Part shown: positions 54,614 to 62,907 of the stretch, piece after piece
How positions within the stretch are numbered: position 1 is the first letter of the stretch
Layout of the letters: each line of letters opens with the position of its first letter
From: Nocardioides sp. 1609
GTDB lineage: Bacteria > Actinomycetota > Actinomycetes > Propionibacteriales > Nocardioidaceae
Length of the DNA stretch: 64,000 nucleotides
Reading direction: 5' to 3'
NCBI RefSeq assembly: GCF_004522105.1
Contig: NZ_SPUJ01000005.1
Span: 372,001 to 436,000, forward strand
Program-made: the position numbers and the translations under genes
Notes under the pieces: model-generated
The model's database searches: none
What the model saw: only the letters and a program-made list of their open reading frames with translations
What the model was told of the DNA's origin: nothing

Positions 54614-55939
54614 GTGAGGACCGGCCGCCCCCGATGGTGGGTGGCCGGTCTTTCGTTGTCCGTGCTCCTCGGCGGCGGCCTGGTGGTCCGTGGCCTGGTC
54701 GACGACGGTCCTGACGGAGACGTCCCCTACCGGGCCTCCGCCCCGACGGCTGCGCCGGCCGTCGTCGAGCCCGCCGGGGCGGCCCAGGCGCTGCAGACCC
54801 TCGCTCGCGCCCTCCAGGAGGGCGACCGGTCGGCCGCGACCGCTCTCGCGCCCCCGGACGACGCCGCCGCGGCGACCCGGCTCGGCGACCTGGTCGACGC
54901 GGCCCGCGCGATCCGGCTCGATGACGTCACGCTGCGCTACGTCGACGAGGAGGACGGGGTCTCCGCCGACGGCGCCTGGTCGGCAGCGGTCGACGCGACC
55001 TGGTCCTACCGCGGCTTCGACGACGTCCCGACCGCGGCCGAGGTGCGGGTGGGCTTCCGGGCCGTCGACGGTCGCGTCGCGGTGACCGGCATCGGTGGCG
55101 CGGGCGGCGCGGGCGGCACGGGTGGCACGGGCGGCACGGGTGGCGGCGGCGCCGGCACCGGGCTGCGCACGCCGGTCTGGATGAGCGGGCCGGTGGTGGT
55201 GGCCCGCGACCGCGACGTCCTCGTCGTCGCGGCGGCCGAGCGCGGCACCGAGCCCTACCTGCGGCGCGCGCGGGCCGCCGCTCCGGCGGTGGCGGACGTC
55301 GTCCGCGACTGGCGTCCTCGACTCGTCGTCGAGGTCCCCGCCGACACCGCGGCCCTCGAGCAGACCCTCGGGGTCGAGGCGGGCTACTACCAGCAGATCG
55401 CGGCCGTGACCGGCACCGGCGGCACGGCCGCCGACGGGGCGGCCGACGCGGGTGCCGTGCACGTCTACGTGAACCCCGACGTCTTCGACGGCCTCGGACG
55501 CGTCGGCCAACAGGTGGTGCTGACCCACGAGGCCACCCACGTCGCCACGGCCGCGCCCGGGAGCGCCGCGCCGACCTGGTTGGTCGAGGGCTTCGCCGAC
55601 TACGTCGCGCTGCGCGACACGACCCTGCCCCTGACCAGGACCGCGGGCCAGGTCGCCGACCTGGTCCGCGCCGACGGGTTGCCCGCGGCGCTCCCGGACG
55701 AGGCCGAGTTCGACACGCGCGGACCCCACCTCGGTGCCGCCTACGAGGCCGCCTGGCTGGCCTGCGTCACGCTCGCCGAGCGCGGCGGGCAGGACGTCCT
55801 CGTCGACCTCTACGCCCGGGTCAGCGACGGCGAGGCGCTCGAGGAGGTCCTCCGGGGCGGCTTCGACTGGAGCGAGGCCGACCTGGTGCGGGCCTGGCGC
55901 GACCGGCTCGCCGGACTCCCGGGCGCGGTCCGTGGCTGA
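54614..55939 (+). CDS. Exported gluzincin-like metallopeptidase with Gly-rich linker
   Basis: A 441-aa protein with an N-terminal uncleaved or signal helix (WWVAGLSLSVLLGGGLVVRGL), a Pro/Ala linker, an NTF2-like region (about 55-155) and a tract of GGAGGAGGTGGT repeats (about 157-177). The C-terminal half carries the zinc motif H305-EAT-H309 (LTHEATHVA) followed by the third ligand Glu in WLVEGFADYVAL, so it is probably an active HExxH peptidase of MA/gluzincin type. The substrate is unknown. Its stop overlaps the next M48 gene by 8 bp. Confidence 0.83.
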   Translation: MRTGRPRWWVAGLSLSVLLGGGLVVRGLVDDGPDGDVPYRASAPTAAPAVVEPAGAAQALQTLARALQEGDRSAATALAPPDDAAAATRLGDLVDAARAIRLDDVTLRYVDEEDGVSADGAWSAAVDATWSYRGFDDVPTAAEVRVGFRAVDGRVAVTGIGGAGGAGGTGGTGGTGGGGAGTGLRTPVWMSGPVVVARDRDVLVVAAAERGTEPYLRRARAAAPAVADVVRDWRPRLVVEVPADTAALEQTLGVEAGYYQQIAAVTGTGGTAADGAADAGAVHVYVNPDVFDGLGRVGQQVVLTHEATHVATAAPGSAAPTWLVEGFADYVALRDTTLPLTRTAGQVADLVRADGLPAALPDEAEFDTRGPHLGAAYEAAWLACVTLAERGGQDVLVDLYARVSDGEALEEVLRGGFDWSEADLVRAWRDRLAGLPGAVRG

Positions 55940-57173
55940 CCGGGCGACCGAGCGGCGGGTCGCCCTGGCGACGTTCGTGCTCGGGGCCGTCGTGCTGGTG
56001 GTCGCCGGCGCCGTGCTGGTGCCGTGGGACGCCGTCCCGGGCGGCCGGGTGACGCCGGTGCCCGTGGCGAGCGTGCTCAACTCCGAGGAGGTCGCCCGCG
56101 CCGAGGCGTACTCGCGGTGGGCGCGGCTGTGGTCCTGGTCGTCGCTCGGCGTCTCGGTCGCCGTGGCCTGCTGGTTCGGCCTGACCTCCCGTGGACGCCG
56201 TCTCGTCGAGTGGCTCCCCGGACCGTGGTGGGTGCAGGTTCCCCTGACGGTGGCCGCGCTGACCCTCGTCGGTCGGCTGGTGACCTTCCCGTGCGCGGTC
56301 GCGCTGCGGCGCCTGCGCCTCGACGAGGGCCTCACCCGGCAGTCGTGGACGGCGTTCGCGGGCGACGTGGTGCGCACCGAGTCCGTCGCGATCGTGTCGA
56401 CCTCCCTCGCCGTGCTGGTGCTGGTCGGCTGCGCCCGGCGGTGGTCCCGCGCCTGGCCGGCGGTCGTCGGTGGCCTGCTCGCGGTGCTGGTGGTCGCGGG
56501 GTCGTTCCTCTACCCGCTGGTGGTCGAGCCGCTCTTCAACGACGTCGAGCCGCTGCCCGACAGCCAGCTGCGGAGCGAGGTCCTGCGCCTCGCCGACGAG
56601 GAGGGCGTCGCGGTCGACGACGTGCTCGTGGCCGACGCCTCCCGACGCACGACGACCCTCAACGCCTACGTGTCCGGGTTCGGGAGCACCCGCCGCGTGG
56701 TCCTCTACGACACCCTCGTCGACTCGGCGAGCCAGGACGAGACGCTGTCGGTGGTCGCCCACGAGCTCGCGCACGCCCGGCACGACGACGTCGTGACGGG
56801 CACCGTCCTCGGCGCCGCGGGCGCCCTGGCCGGCGTGGGTCTGCTCGCGACGGTGCTCGGCGCCGCCCGGCGCCGTGGCGCGCCCGCGGCGGGCGAGCCG
56901 GCGTCCGTGCCCCTCGTGCTGGCACTCGTCGCGGTCGCGATGCTGCTCGTGTCGCCGGTGACCAACGGGGTCAGTCGTCAGCTCGAGGCCCGCGCCGACG
57001 TCGATGCGGTCCGGGCCACCGACGACGTGCCGGCGTTCGTCGCCGTGCAGCAGCGGCTGGCGCAGAGGTCGCTGGCCGACCCGACCCCGCCGGCGTTCGG
57101 CCAGCTCTGGTTCGCCAGCCACCCCGGCCTGCTCACCCGGGTCGCGATCGCGCAGCGGGTGGGTCAGCCGTAG
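55932..57173 (+). CDS. M48A (Ste24-like) integral membrane metallopeptidase
   Basis: A 413-aa multi-pass protease (about six hydrophobic helices). The zinc motif is H277-ELA-H281 (SVVAHELAHARHDDV), with the third ligand region NGVSRQLEARADVDAV, and the CAAX-peptidase N-terminal domain (WVQVPLTVAALTLVGRLVTFPCAVAL) is present. It is the second M48 protein in the window after HtpX. It is coupled to the upstream exported HEATH peptidase, so the two likely act together on envelope proteins (inference). Confidence 0.92.
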   Translation: MADRATERRVALATFVLGAVVLVVAGAVLVPWDAVPGGRVTPVPVASVLNSEEVARAEAYSRWARLWSWSSLGVSVAVACWFGLTSRGRRLVEWLPGPWWVQVPLTVAALTLVGRLVTFPCAVALRRLRLDEGLTRQSWTAFAGDVVRTESVAIVSTSLAVLVLVGCARRWSRAWPAVVGGLLAVLVVAGSFLYPLVVEPLFNDVEPLPDSQLRSEVLRLADEEGVAVDDVLVADASRRTTTLNAYVSGFGSTRRVVLYDTLVDSASQDETLSVVAHELAHARHDDVVTGTVLGAAGALAGVGLLATVLGAARRRGAPAAGEPASVPLVLALVAVAMLLVSPVTNGVSRQLEARADVDAVRATDDVPAFVAVQQRLAQRSLADPTPPAFGQLWFASHPGLLTRVAIAQRVGQP

Positions 57174-57176
57174 GGG

Positions 57177-57374
57177 TCAGTCGCCCTGGCAGTTGCCGCC
57201 CTCGGGGGCAGCTCCTGTCTCTTCCTGGATCTTGTCGCACGTGTCACCGAACATGCTTCCCACCTGGCTGCCGAGCAGCACGACGATGACCACGATCAAC
57301 GCGGCGATGCCGACCAGGATGAGGCCGTACTCGACGGCTGAGGCACCGCGGTCGTCCTTGCGGGACTTGGTCAT
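57177..57374 (-). CDS. Flp-type pilin
   Basis: A 65-aa (67 from GTG 57380) class III signal-peptide pilin: MTKSRKDDRG ASAVEYGLILVGIAALIVVIVVLLGSQV, with the conserved G|x5E of Flp prepilins (cut before the ASAVEYG segment) and a single helix. The C-terminal tail has two cysteines (TCDKIQ, GNCQGD). It would be the structural subunit assembled by the Tad machinery encoded upstream. It follows a second pilin gene by 12 bp, so the pair is likely cotranscribed. Confidence 0.93.
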   Translation of the reverse strand: MTKSRKDDRGASAVEYGLILVGIAALIVVIVVLLGSQVGSMFGDTCDKIQEETGAAPEGGNCQGD

Positions 57375-57386
57375 AAGCACCGCGCG

Positions 57387-57608
57387 CTATTCGCACTTCT
57401 TCTTGACGTTGGTGTTGCCGTCGCGCGCCGCAATCTTGTCACAGGTGTCGTCGAAGGCACTTGTGATCTGGTCGCCGAGCAGGAACACGACTGCGACGAT
57501 GATCGCCGCGATGCCGGCTACCAGGAGGCCGTACTCCACCGCCGAAGCGCCACGCTCGTCCATGCGCGCCCGGTGGGAGTCCAGGAGGATGCGCAGGTAG
57601 GTGACCAT
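57387..57608 (-). CDS. Flp-type pilin, second copy
   Basis: A 73-aa Flp pilin (MVTYLRILLDSHRARMDERGASAVEYGLLVAGIAAIIVAVVFLLGDQI). The same prepilin cleavage site G|ASAVEYG and tail cysteines (DTCDKIA, KKKCE) as the adjacent copy; the two differ mostly in leader and tail. AAGGAG precedes ATG 57608 by 8 bp on the minus strand. Last two genes of the Tad cluster in this window. Confidence 0.94.
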   Translation of the reverse strand: MVTYLRILLDSHRARMDERGASAVEYGLLVAGIAAIIVAVVFLLGDQITSAFDDTCDKIAARDGNTNVKKKCE

Positions 57609-57727
57609 TCGGGATGCTCCTTGAGAGGTGGGACGGGTTGGCCTGCCCGAGAGATCACGACAGACCCGTGCCGCTCCAGTGTCGTGGGGGCGCGGCGGCG
57701 ATTGATCGGCGGATCGTGCAATTCTCT

Positions 57728-57745
57728 CTAGTCACGAATGACTAG
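57728..57745. promoter_or_regulatory. Inverted repeat upstream of the Flp pilin genes
   Basis: CTAGTC-N6-GACTAG (57728-57745), 120 bp upstream of the pilin start on the minus strand. A perfect 6-bp inverted repeat in an otherwise AT-richer spot is a candidate operator for the NarL-type regulator encoded next to it. Confidence 0.45.
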
Positions 57746-57750
57746 TCCGT

Positions 57751-57768
57751 ATGGCCCGGTCGGGCCAT
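57751..57768 (-). terminator. Hairpin after the NarL-type regulator gene
   Basis: ATGGCCCG (57751-57758) with CGGGCCAT (57761-57768), an 8-bp perfect stem 9 bp after the regulator stop on the minus strand. Confidence 0.55.
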
Positions 57769-57776
57769 GCGGCCGG

Positions 57777-58430
57777 TCAACGCTCGGTCGGCTGGATGCT
57801 CGAGAGCAGACCGACCCGCATGGCCGTCACAAGGGCCTGCGCCCGGTTCGCGGCCCCGAGCTTCTGGTAGATCCGTGCGATGTGGGACTTCGCCGTCGAC
57901 TCGCTCAGGAAGAGCCTGTCGCCGATCGCGGCGGCGCCGAGGCCGTCGGCGAGCAGCAGCAGCACGTCGTGCTCGCGCTCGGTGAGGCTGGCCGACTCGC
58001 CCGACACGCGCCGCATCATGGCGCCGGCCAGACCGGCGCACACGAACGCCCGGGGCGAGACCGCTGCGTGCCGCGCGGCCTTGACCACCTCGGAGGAGGG
58101 GGCGTCCTTGCCCACGAACCCGGACGCGCCGGCCTGCATCGCCGCGAAGATCTGGTCGTCGCCGGAGTGCATGGTCAAGACGATGAGGCCGGTCGTCTGG
58201 CTGGCCTTGCGGATCGCGCGCACGATGTCGAGGCCGGTGCCGTCGGGGAGCTGGAGGTCGGCGACGACGACGTCGGGCTTCAGCTCCTCGTAGATCGACA
58301 GCGCCTCGCCCACGGTCCCGGCCGTGGCGACGACGTCCATGTCGTCCTCGAGGTCGATGACCGAACCGAGTCCCTCGCGGATGAGCTCGTGGTCGTCGAC
58401 GAGGAGGAGCCGGGTCGGAGCGTCGCTCAT
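57777..58430 (-). CDS. NarL/LuxR-type response regulator
   Basis: A 217-aa protein: receiver domain 5-125 with phospho-acceptor D58 (VVVADLQLPD), and LuxR-type HTH 145-210 (LTEREHDVLLLLADGLGAAAIGDRLFLSESTAKSHIARIYQKLGA). It pairs with the sensor kinase gene 90 bp upstream. Target genes are likely the Flp pilin genes and tad operon. ATG 58430 has GGAGGA ahead of it. Confidence 0.95.
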   Translation of the reverse strand: MSDAPTRLLLVDDHELIREGLGSVIDLEDDMDVVATAGTVGEALSIYEELKPDVVVADLQLPDGTGLDIVRAIRKASQTTGLIVLTMHSGDDQIFAAMQAGASGFVGKDAPSSEVVKAARHAAVSPRAFVCAGLAGAMMRRVSGESASLTEREHDVLLLLADGLGAAAIGDRLFLSESTAKSHIARIYQKLGAANRAQALVTAMRVGLLSSIQPTER

Positions 58431-58519
58431 GCGGTCCTCCGGGCGGGGAACGTCGGGGTCATGGGAGCACTCTGTCAACACTTCGGCCGGGGGGAAAGCA
58501 CCCCCCGCGAACCGATGCG

Positions 58520-60052
58520 TCACCGGGCCGGTCCGACCCGCACGGCGACGCGGAGCCCACCCTCGGGGCGGTTGTCGATCGCCAGCTCCGCCCCGATCAG
58601 GCGAGCCCGCTCGCGCATGATCTCGAGCCCGTGCGAGTCGGCGCGCCCGGGCTGGAGGCCGCGCCCGTCGTCGGAGACGGTGATCAGCGCGTCCGGCGCG
58701 TGGACCTCGCAGTGGACCTCGATCACGGTGCACCGCGCGTGCTTGACGGCATTGTTCATCGCTTCTTGGGCGATGCGGAACAGCTCGGCCTCGACCTCCG
58801 GGCGCAGCCTGGCCGCCTGCTCGTCGAGGGTGACCTGGATGGGGATCCGGGAGGCGTCGCTGAGGTGACGCGCCACGCCGCCGATCGCGGTGCCGAGGCT
58901 CTCGGCCTCGCCGATGCTGGTGCGGAGGGTGAGCACCGACTGGCGCACCTCCGCGACCACGGCGGTGATCCGGTCGCGCAGCACGGCGAGCTGTCGGCCC
59001 TGCTTCTCGTTCGCCGGCGCCGCCGCCAGGGCGTCGACCAGGTAGCCCAGCGAGGCGATGTCCTGCGCCACCCCGTCGTGCATCTCGCGGGCCAGCCGCT
59101 TGCGGACGTCGGCCGAGGCCGCGTCGCGGAAGTCGGCGAACAGCACGGCCGTGTCGAGCTGGACCGCGGTGGGTGCCAGTCGTCCACGCAGCGCGTCGAG
59201 CGTGCGCCGCAGCTCGGTGGGCTCGCGCGCGGCTCCGGGCGGCACGACGCCGCCGAGGACGGTGGAGTCGCCGACCGGGAGGGCGAAGGCGCGGTCACGG
59301 AGCACGGTCTCGCGGCCGGTCCAGGCGAGGGCCGACACGCTCTCGGTGTCGGTGCTGTCGACGCCGTGCTGGCGTGCGGCGAGCGGGACGAGCACGTCGC
59401 CCCGCGGTGCGTACAGCACCAGGCTCTCGGTCGGGACGGCGTCGCCGACCTCCTCGAGCACGGTGCCGGCGAGGGTGGTGACCTCGAGGCCCGAGCTGAG
59501 GTCGTCGGAGAGGTTGATCAGCTGGCGCAGCAGCCGCTGGGCGTCACGGTAGGGCGCCAGGAGGTCCGGGGTCGCGCGGGCGTTGACGTGCACGAAGGCG
59601 CCGATGAGGCCGAAGCCCAGCCCGGCCAAGCCCCACGTGAAGATCGCGAGACTCTGCGTGTCGGTGAGGGGCCCCACGACGGTCAGGGCCCCGAAGACGA
59701 CCGCCGTCAGCGTGGCGACCAGCGCCAGGGCGCCGATCCGAGGACCTCCGAGGAGGGCGGCGACGAAGGGCGGCAGAACGAGGGCCAGGAGGATGGTGGT
59801 GAACGGTGTGACCGAGACACCGCACACGATGCCGACGGCGGCGCCCTCCACCACCGGACTCAGCTGTCGCAGCTCCGGCCTGCCCTCGGCCAGGGTGGCG
59901 GTGGCCCAGATCGTGGCCAGTGCCGCCAGAGCCAGCAGACCGTCGCTGCGGTCGAACAAGTCGTCCGACGTGAGGAGCACGTTGGCGCCCAGGACGACGA
60001 GCATGAAGCAGCGCGCGACGAGCGCGACGCGGAGGGACTGCTGGGGGGACAC
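58520..60052 (-). CDS. Membrane sensor histidine kinase (HisKA_3 type)
   Basis: A 510-aa kinase. About six hydrophobic segments occupy residues 1-160; a GAF-like region (180-300) precedes the dimerisation helix with REMHDGVAQDIASLGYLVDALAAAP and the phospho-His. HATPase motifs NAVKHA, VSDDGRGL and GLEIMRERARLIGAEL complete the catalytic domain. The partner is the NarL-type regulator. The stop of tadC lies 14 bp upstream, so it is read with the tad genes. GTG 60052 is chosen by the position of the first helix. Confidence 0.92.
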   Translation of the reverse strand: MSPQQSLRVALVARCFMLVVLGANVLLTSDDLFDRSDGLLALAALATIWATATLAEGRPELRQLSPVVEGAAVGIVCGVSVTPFTTILLALVLPPFVAALLGGPRIGALALVATLTAVVFGALTVVGPLTDTQSLAIFTWGLAGLGFGLIGAFVHVNARATPDLLAPYRDAQRLLRQLINLSDDLSSGLEVTTLAGTVLEEVGDAVPTESLVLYAPRGDVLVPLAARQHGVDSTDTESVSALAWTGRETVLRDRAFALPVGDSTVLGGVVPPGAAREPTELRRTLDALRGRLAPTAVQLDTAVLFADFRDAASADVRKRLAREMHDGVAQDIASLGYLVDALAAAPANEKQGRQLAVLRDRITAVVAEVRQSVLTLRTSIGEAESLGTAIGGVARHLSDASRIPIQVTLDEQAARLRPEVEAELFRIAQEAMNNAVKHARCTVIEVHCEVHAPDALITVSDDGRGLQPGRADSHGLEIMRERARLIGAELAIDNRPEGGLRVAVRVGPAR

Positions 60053-60065
60053 GGGGGGCCGCCTG

Positions 60066-60983
60066 TCAGAAGTTGTCCATGAGCGTGATCGCCGCCGGCC
60101 CGAGGACGGCGATGAACAGGCACGGGAGGATGAAGAACACGAGGGGGAAGGTGATCTTGACCGGGACCTGCTGGGCCTTCTCCTCGGCCCGCTGCCGGCG
60201 TCGGACCCGCATCTCGTTGGCCTGGACCCGGAGCACCTGCGCGGTCGGGATCCCGAACGCGTCCGCCTGCACCATGGCGGTGACGAACGTGCGGACGTCC
60301 GGCACGTTGGTGCGATCGGCGAGCGCTCGCAGCGCGGCGGTGCGGCTCTGGCCGATCTGCATCTCGCGGAGCATCCGGGAGAACTCCGCCGACAGCGGAC
60401 CCTCGGTGTGGCGCGACACCTGCTGGCAGGCGGCGTCGAAGCCCAGACCGGACTCCACGCTGATGGTGAGCAGGTCGATCGCGTCGGGCAGCTCGCGCTG
60501 GAGCCGCTCGGTCCGCTCGTAGGCGGCCTGGTAGAGGTAGAGGTCCGGCAGGAAGAAGCCGAGCACGAGGCCACCGCCGACGAGCAGCACGGAACCGGTC
60601 AACCCGAGGTGGAGGAGGATGGCCAGCGCAGAGCCGGCGGCGAGGAGCGCGACCGCGCCCATCACCTTGACCGACACCACCCGGTCGGCGTTCCAGTCGC
60701 GGGGGTTGCCGGCCAGGTCGAGCCGACGGCGGAGTCGTTCGGCGGAGCCGGCCCCCGTCAGTCGACGGCCGACGGCGAGAGCGCGCTCCTGGAGGGGCGC
60801 CAGGACGCGCTCGGCGAAGGGCCGGTCGTCCTCGCCGGGACGAGGGCGCACCGGCGCCGCCGTCATCGTGTCGAGGAGCTCGACCGACCGGTCCACGCCG
60901 CGGGTCGTCGCGGATCGGCCGGCGCCCACGGCGACGAGCACGAGGGCGCCGGTGACGAGCAGGGTGCCGAGGACGAGCAGCAC
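60066..60983 (-). CDS. tadC: Type II secretion F domain protein TadC
   Basis: A 305-aa membrane protein with a T2SSF domain (QRELPDAIDLLTISVESGLGFDAACQQVSRHTEGPLSAEFSRMLREMQIGQSRTAALRALADR) and two hydrophobic regions N-terminal and one C-terminal. It forms the inner-membrane platform with TadB. GTG start at 60983, 1 bp after the tadB stop. Confidence 0.93.
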   Translation of the reverse strand: MLLVLGTLLVTGALVLVAVGAGRSATTRGVDRSVELLDTMTAAPVRPRPGEDDRPFAERVLAPLQERALAVGRRLTGAGSAERLRRRLDLAGNPRDWNADRVVSVKVMGAVALLAAGSALAILLHLGLTGSVLLVGGGLVLGFFLPDLYLYQAAYERTERLQRELPDAIDLLTISVESGLGFDAACQQVSRHTEGPLSAEFSRMLREMQIGQSRTAALRALADRTNVPDVRTFVTAMVQADAFGIPTAQVLRVQANEMRVRRRQRAEEKAQQVPVKITFPLVFFILPCLFIAVLGPAAITLMDNF

Positions 60984-60984
60984 G

Positions 60985-62907
60985 TCAGACCTCCACCTTG
61001 ACCAGGCGGCTCATCCACGCGATGCCGATGCTCAGCCAGACCGCGGAGAAGACCAGCATGATCAGACCGCGGAGGTCGGTGAACAGCGGCTCCACGTAGG
61101 AGGGCTGGGCGAGGACCAGGTAGAGCAGGAACGCCGGTGGCAGCCCGCCGAGGACCACGGCCGACAGCTTTCCCTCCGCGGCCAGGGCGTCGACCTGGCG
61201 GCGGATGAACTCGCGCTCCCGGATGGTGCCGGCCACCGTGGTCAGCAGCTCGGCCAGGTTGCCGCCCACCTGGCGCTGGATCCGGATCGCCATCACGACC
61301 CACCGGAAGTCATCGCTGTCGAAGCGGTCGGCGACACCCTCGAGGGCGTCGTCCAGCGGCACACCGAGCCGGATCTCGATGAGCACCCGTCGGAACTCCG
61401 CAGCGACCGGATCCGTGCCCTCACGGACGATGGTGTCGATGGCCTGCAGCATCGAGAGGCCCGCCGAGAGCGACCCGGCCATCAGCTGGAGCGTCTCGGG
61501 CAGCGCGGACTCGAACTTCTGACGGCGTCGTCCACGTCGAAGGCCCAGCCAGAACCAGGGCACGACGACGCCGAGCGCGGTGAGCAGGAGGACCACCGCG
61601 GGGTTGCCCCTGCCCAGGAGCAGGCCGAGCAGCAGCGCACCCACCGCGAGAGCGGCGTGGAGCAACAACCACTCGGATGCCTTGAGGGCGCTGCCGGCGG
61701 AGGTGAGGCGGGCCGAGATCCGCTCCTCGACGCCCTGGTTGCGGCGCAGGACCTCGTCGATGGCCTCGGTCGCCTGGGTGAGGATCGGCGCCTCGGGCTC
61801 GTCCTTGGCCGTGCCGCGCCGGATGTCGGCCGTGTAGCTGGCGATGCGGGCCTCGGCCGTGTTGGTCGCCGGCGCGACCGGGAGGAATCCCAGGAAGGCG
61901 AGCAGCACCGCTGCGGCGACCAGGCCGGCGGCCGCGAACATCACCCACGGGGGCAGCACGGGCCCACCGCCGGGATCGAAGGAGGGTGGCGTGGCGCTCT
62001 CGTCGGGAACCTGGCTGCGCGGCAGCTGGTAGAGCGACCGGTCGAGGAGGGGGCCGCGGCTCGAGGCCAGGACGATCTCGACCTGGACGGGATCGACCAG
62101 GGCACTGCGCGGCACGTCGATGGTCACGGAGACCTGCCGCGCCAGCTCTCGTGCCTGCTCGGTGTACTCGCGGTCGAGCTCGTCGCGGTCGGCACCGATG
62201 ACCTCGCCGGCGGCTCCGGTGATCTGGTCCAGGATGGGGCGGATCCGGTCGGCCTGGTCGAGGGCCACCGCGTTGACCGCCACGTCGGACGCGTCCACGA
62301 CTGCCTCGACCGACTCCGGTGTCATCGTGCTGGTGTCACGCCCGTCGGAGAGCAGCAGGACGCTGCCTGCACCGGCCGTGCCGGCCAGCGCCACGGACTC
62401 GATGACCGCCTCGTAGAGGCGGGTGCCCTGGCCGAGCTCGAGGGCCTCGATCTCCTCCAACGCGTCCTGGCGAGAGGTGGTCGGCGACAGCACGGGGTCG
62501 ACGACGCTGTCGAAGGAGACGATCCCGACGCGCACGTCGGCCGGCACGACGTCGAGGAAGGTGCGGGCGGCCTGCTTGGCGGCCTCGAACTTGGCCCCGC
62601 GCATCGACCGGCTCGTGTCGATGGCGAGGATCGTGGTGCGCTCGACGAGGTCCTCCACGTCTGAGAAGTCTCCGGCCTCGGTGGGGTAGTCGACACCGGC
62701 GACGCTTGCCCGCACTGCTCCCGGTGCGTCCGCGTCGACCGTCGCGTCCGGTGGTACGTCGACCAGGAGGACCAGGCCGCGCTTGGTGTAGTCGAGACTG
62801 CGGATGTCGGTGCCGTCGTCGGCCGTCGCCGGCGCGGCCGTCGCCAGCAGGAGGGCCGCAGTCCCGAGAGCTGCTGCCGCGGCCCCGAGCCGCGCACGCC
62901 ACGTCAC
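60985..62907 (-). CDS. tadB: VWA-domain/TadB (T2SSF) fusion protein
   Basis: A 640-aa protein, about twice the usual TadB size. The signal peptide ([21 protein letters not shown]) leads to a von Willebrand A domain (about 40-270) with MIDAS D97-x-S99-x-S101 ([11 protein letters not shown]) and [12 protein letters not shown] membrane helix near 320-340 is followed by the TadB part (TM helices plus T2SSF core [41 protein letters not shown], about 470-590). The VWA would face outside. GTG start overlaps the tadA stop. Confidence 0.94.
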   Translation of the reverse strand: MTWRARLGAAAAALGTAALLLATAAPATADDGTDIRSLDYTKRGLVLLVDVPPDATVDADAPGAVRASVAGVDYPTEAGDFSDVEDLVERTTILAIDTSRSMRGAKFEAAKQAARTFLDVVPADVRVGIVSFDSVVDPVLSPTTSRQDALEEIEALELGQGTRLYEAVIESVALAGTAGAGSVLLLSDGRDTSTMTPESVEAVVDASDVAVNAVALDQADRIRPILDQITGAAGEVIGADRDELDREYTEQARELARQVSVTIDVPRSALVDPVQVEIVLASSRGPLLDRSLYQLPRSQVPDESATPPSFDPGGGPVLPPWVMFAAAGLVAAAVLLAFLGFLPVAPATNTAEARIASYTADIRRGTAKDEPEAPILTQATEAIDEVLRRNQGVEERISARLTSAGSALKASEWLLLHAALAVGALLLGLLLGRGNPAVVLLLTALGVVVPWFWLGLRRGRRRQKFESALPETLQLMAGSLSAGLSMLQAIDTIVREGTDPVAAEFRRVLIEIRLGVPLDDALEGVADRFDSDDFRWVVMAIRIQRQVGGNLAELLTTVAGTIREREFIRRQVDALAAEGKLSAVVLGGLPPAFLLYLVLAQPSYVEPLFTDLRGLIMLVFSAVWLSIGIAWMSRLVKVEV

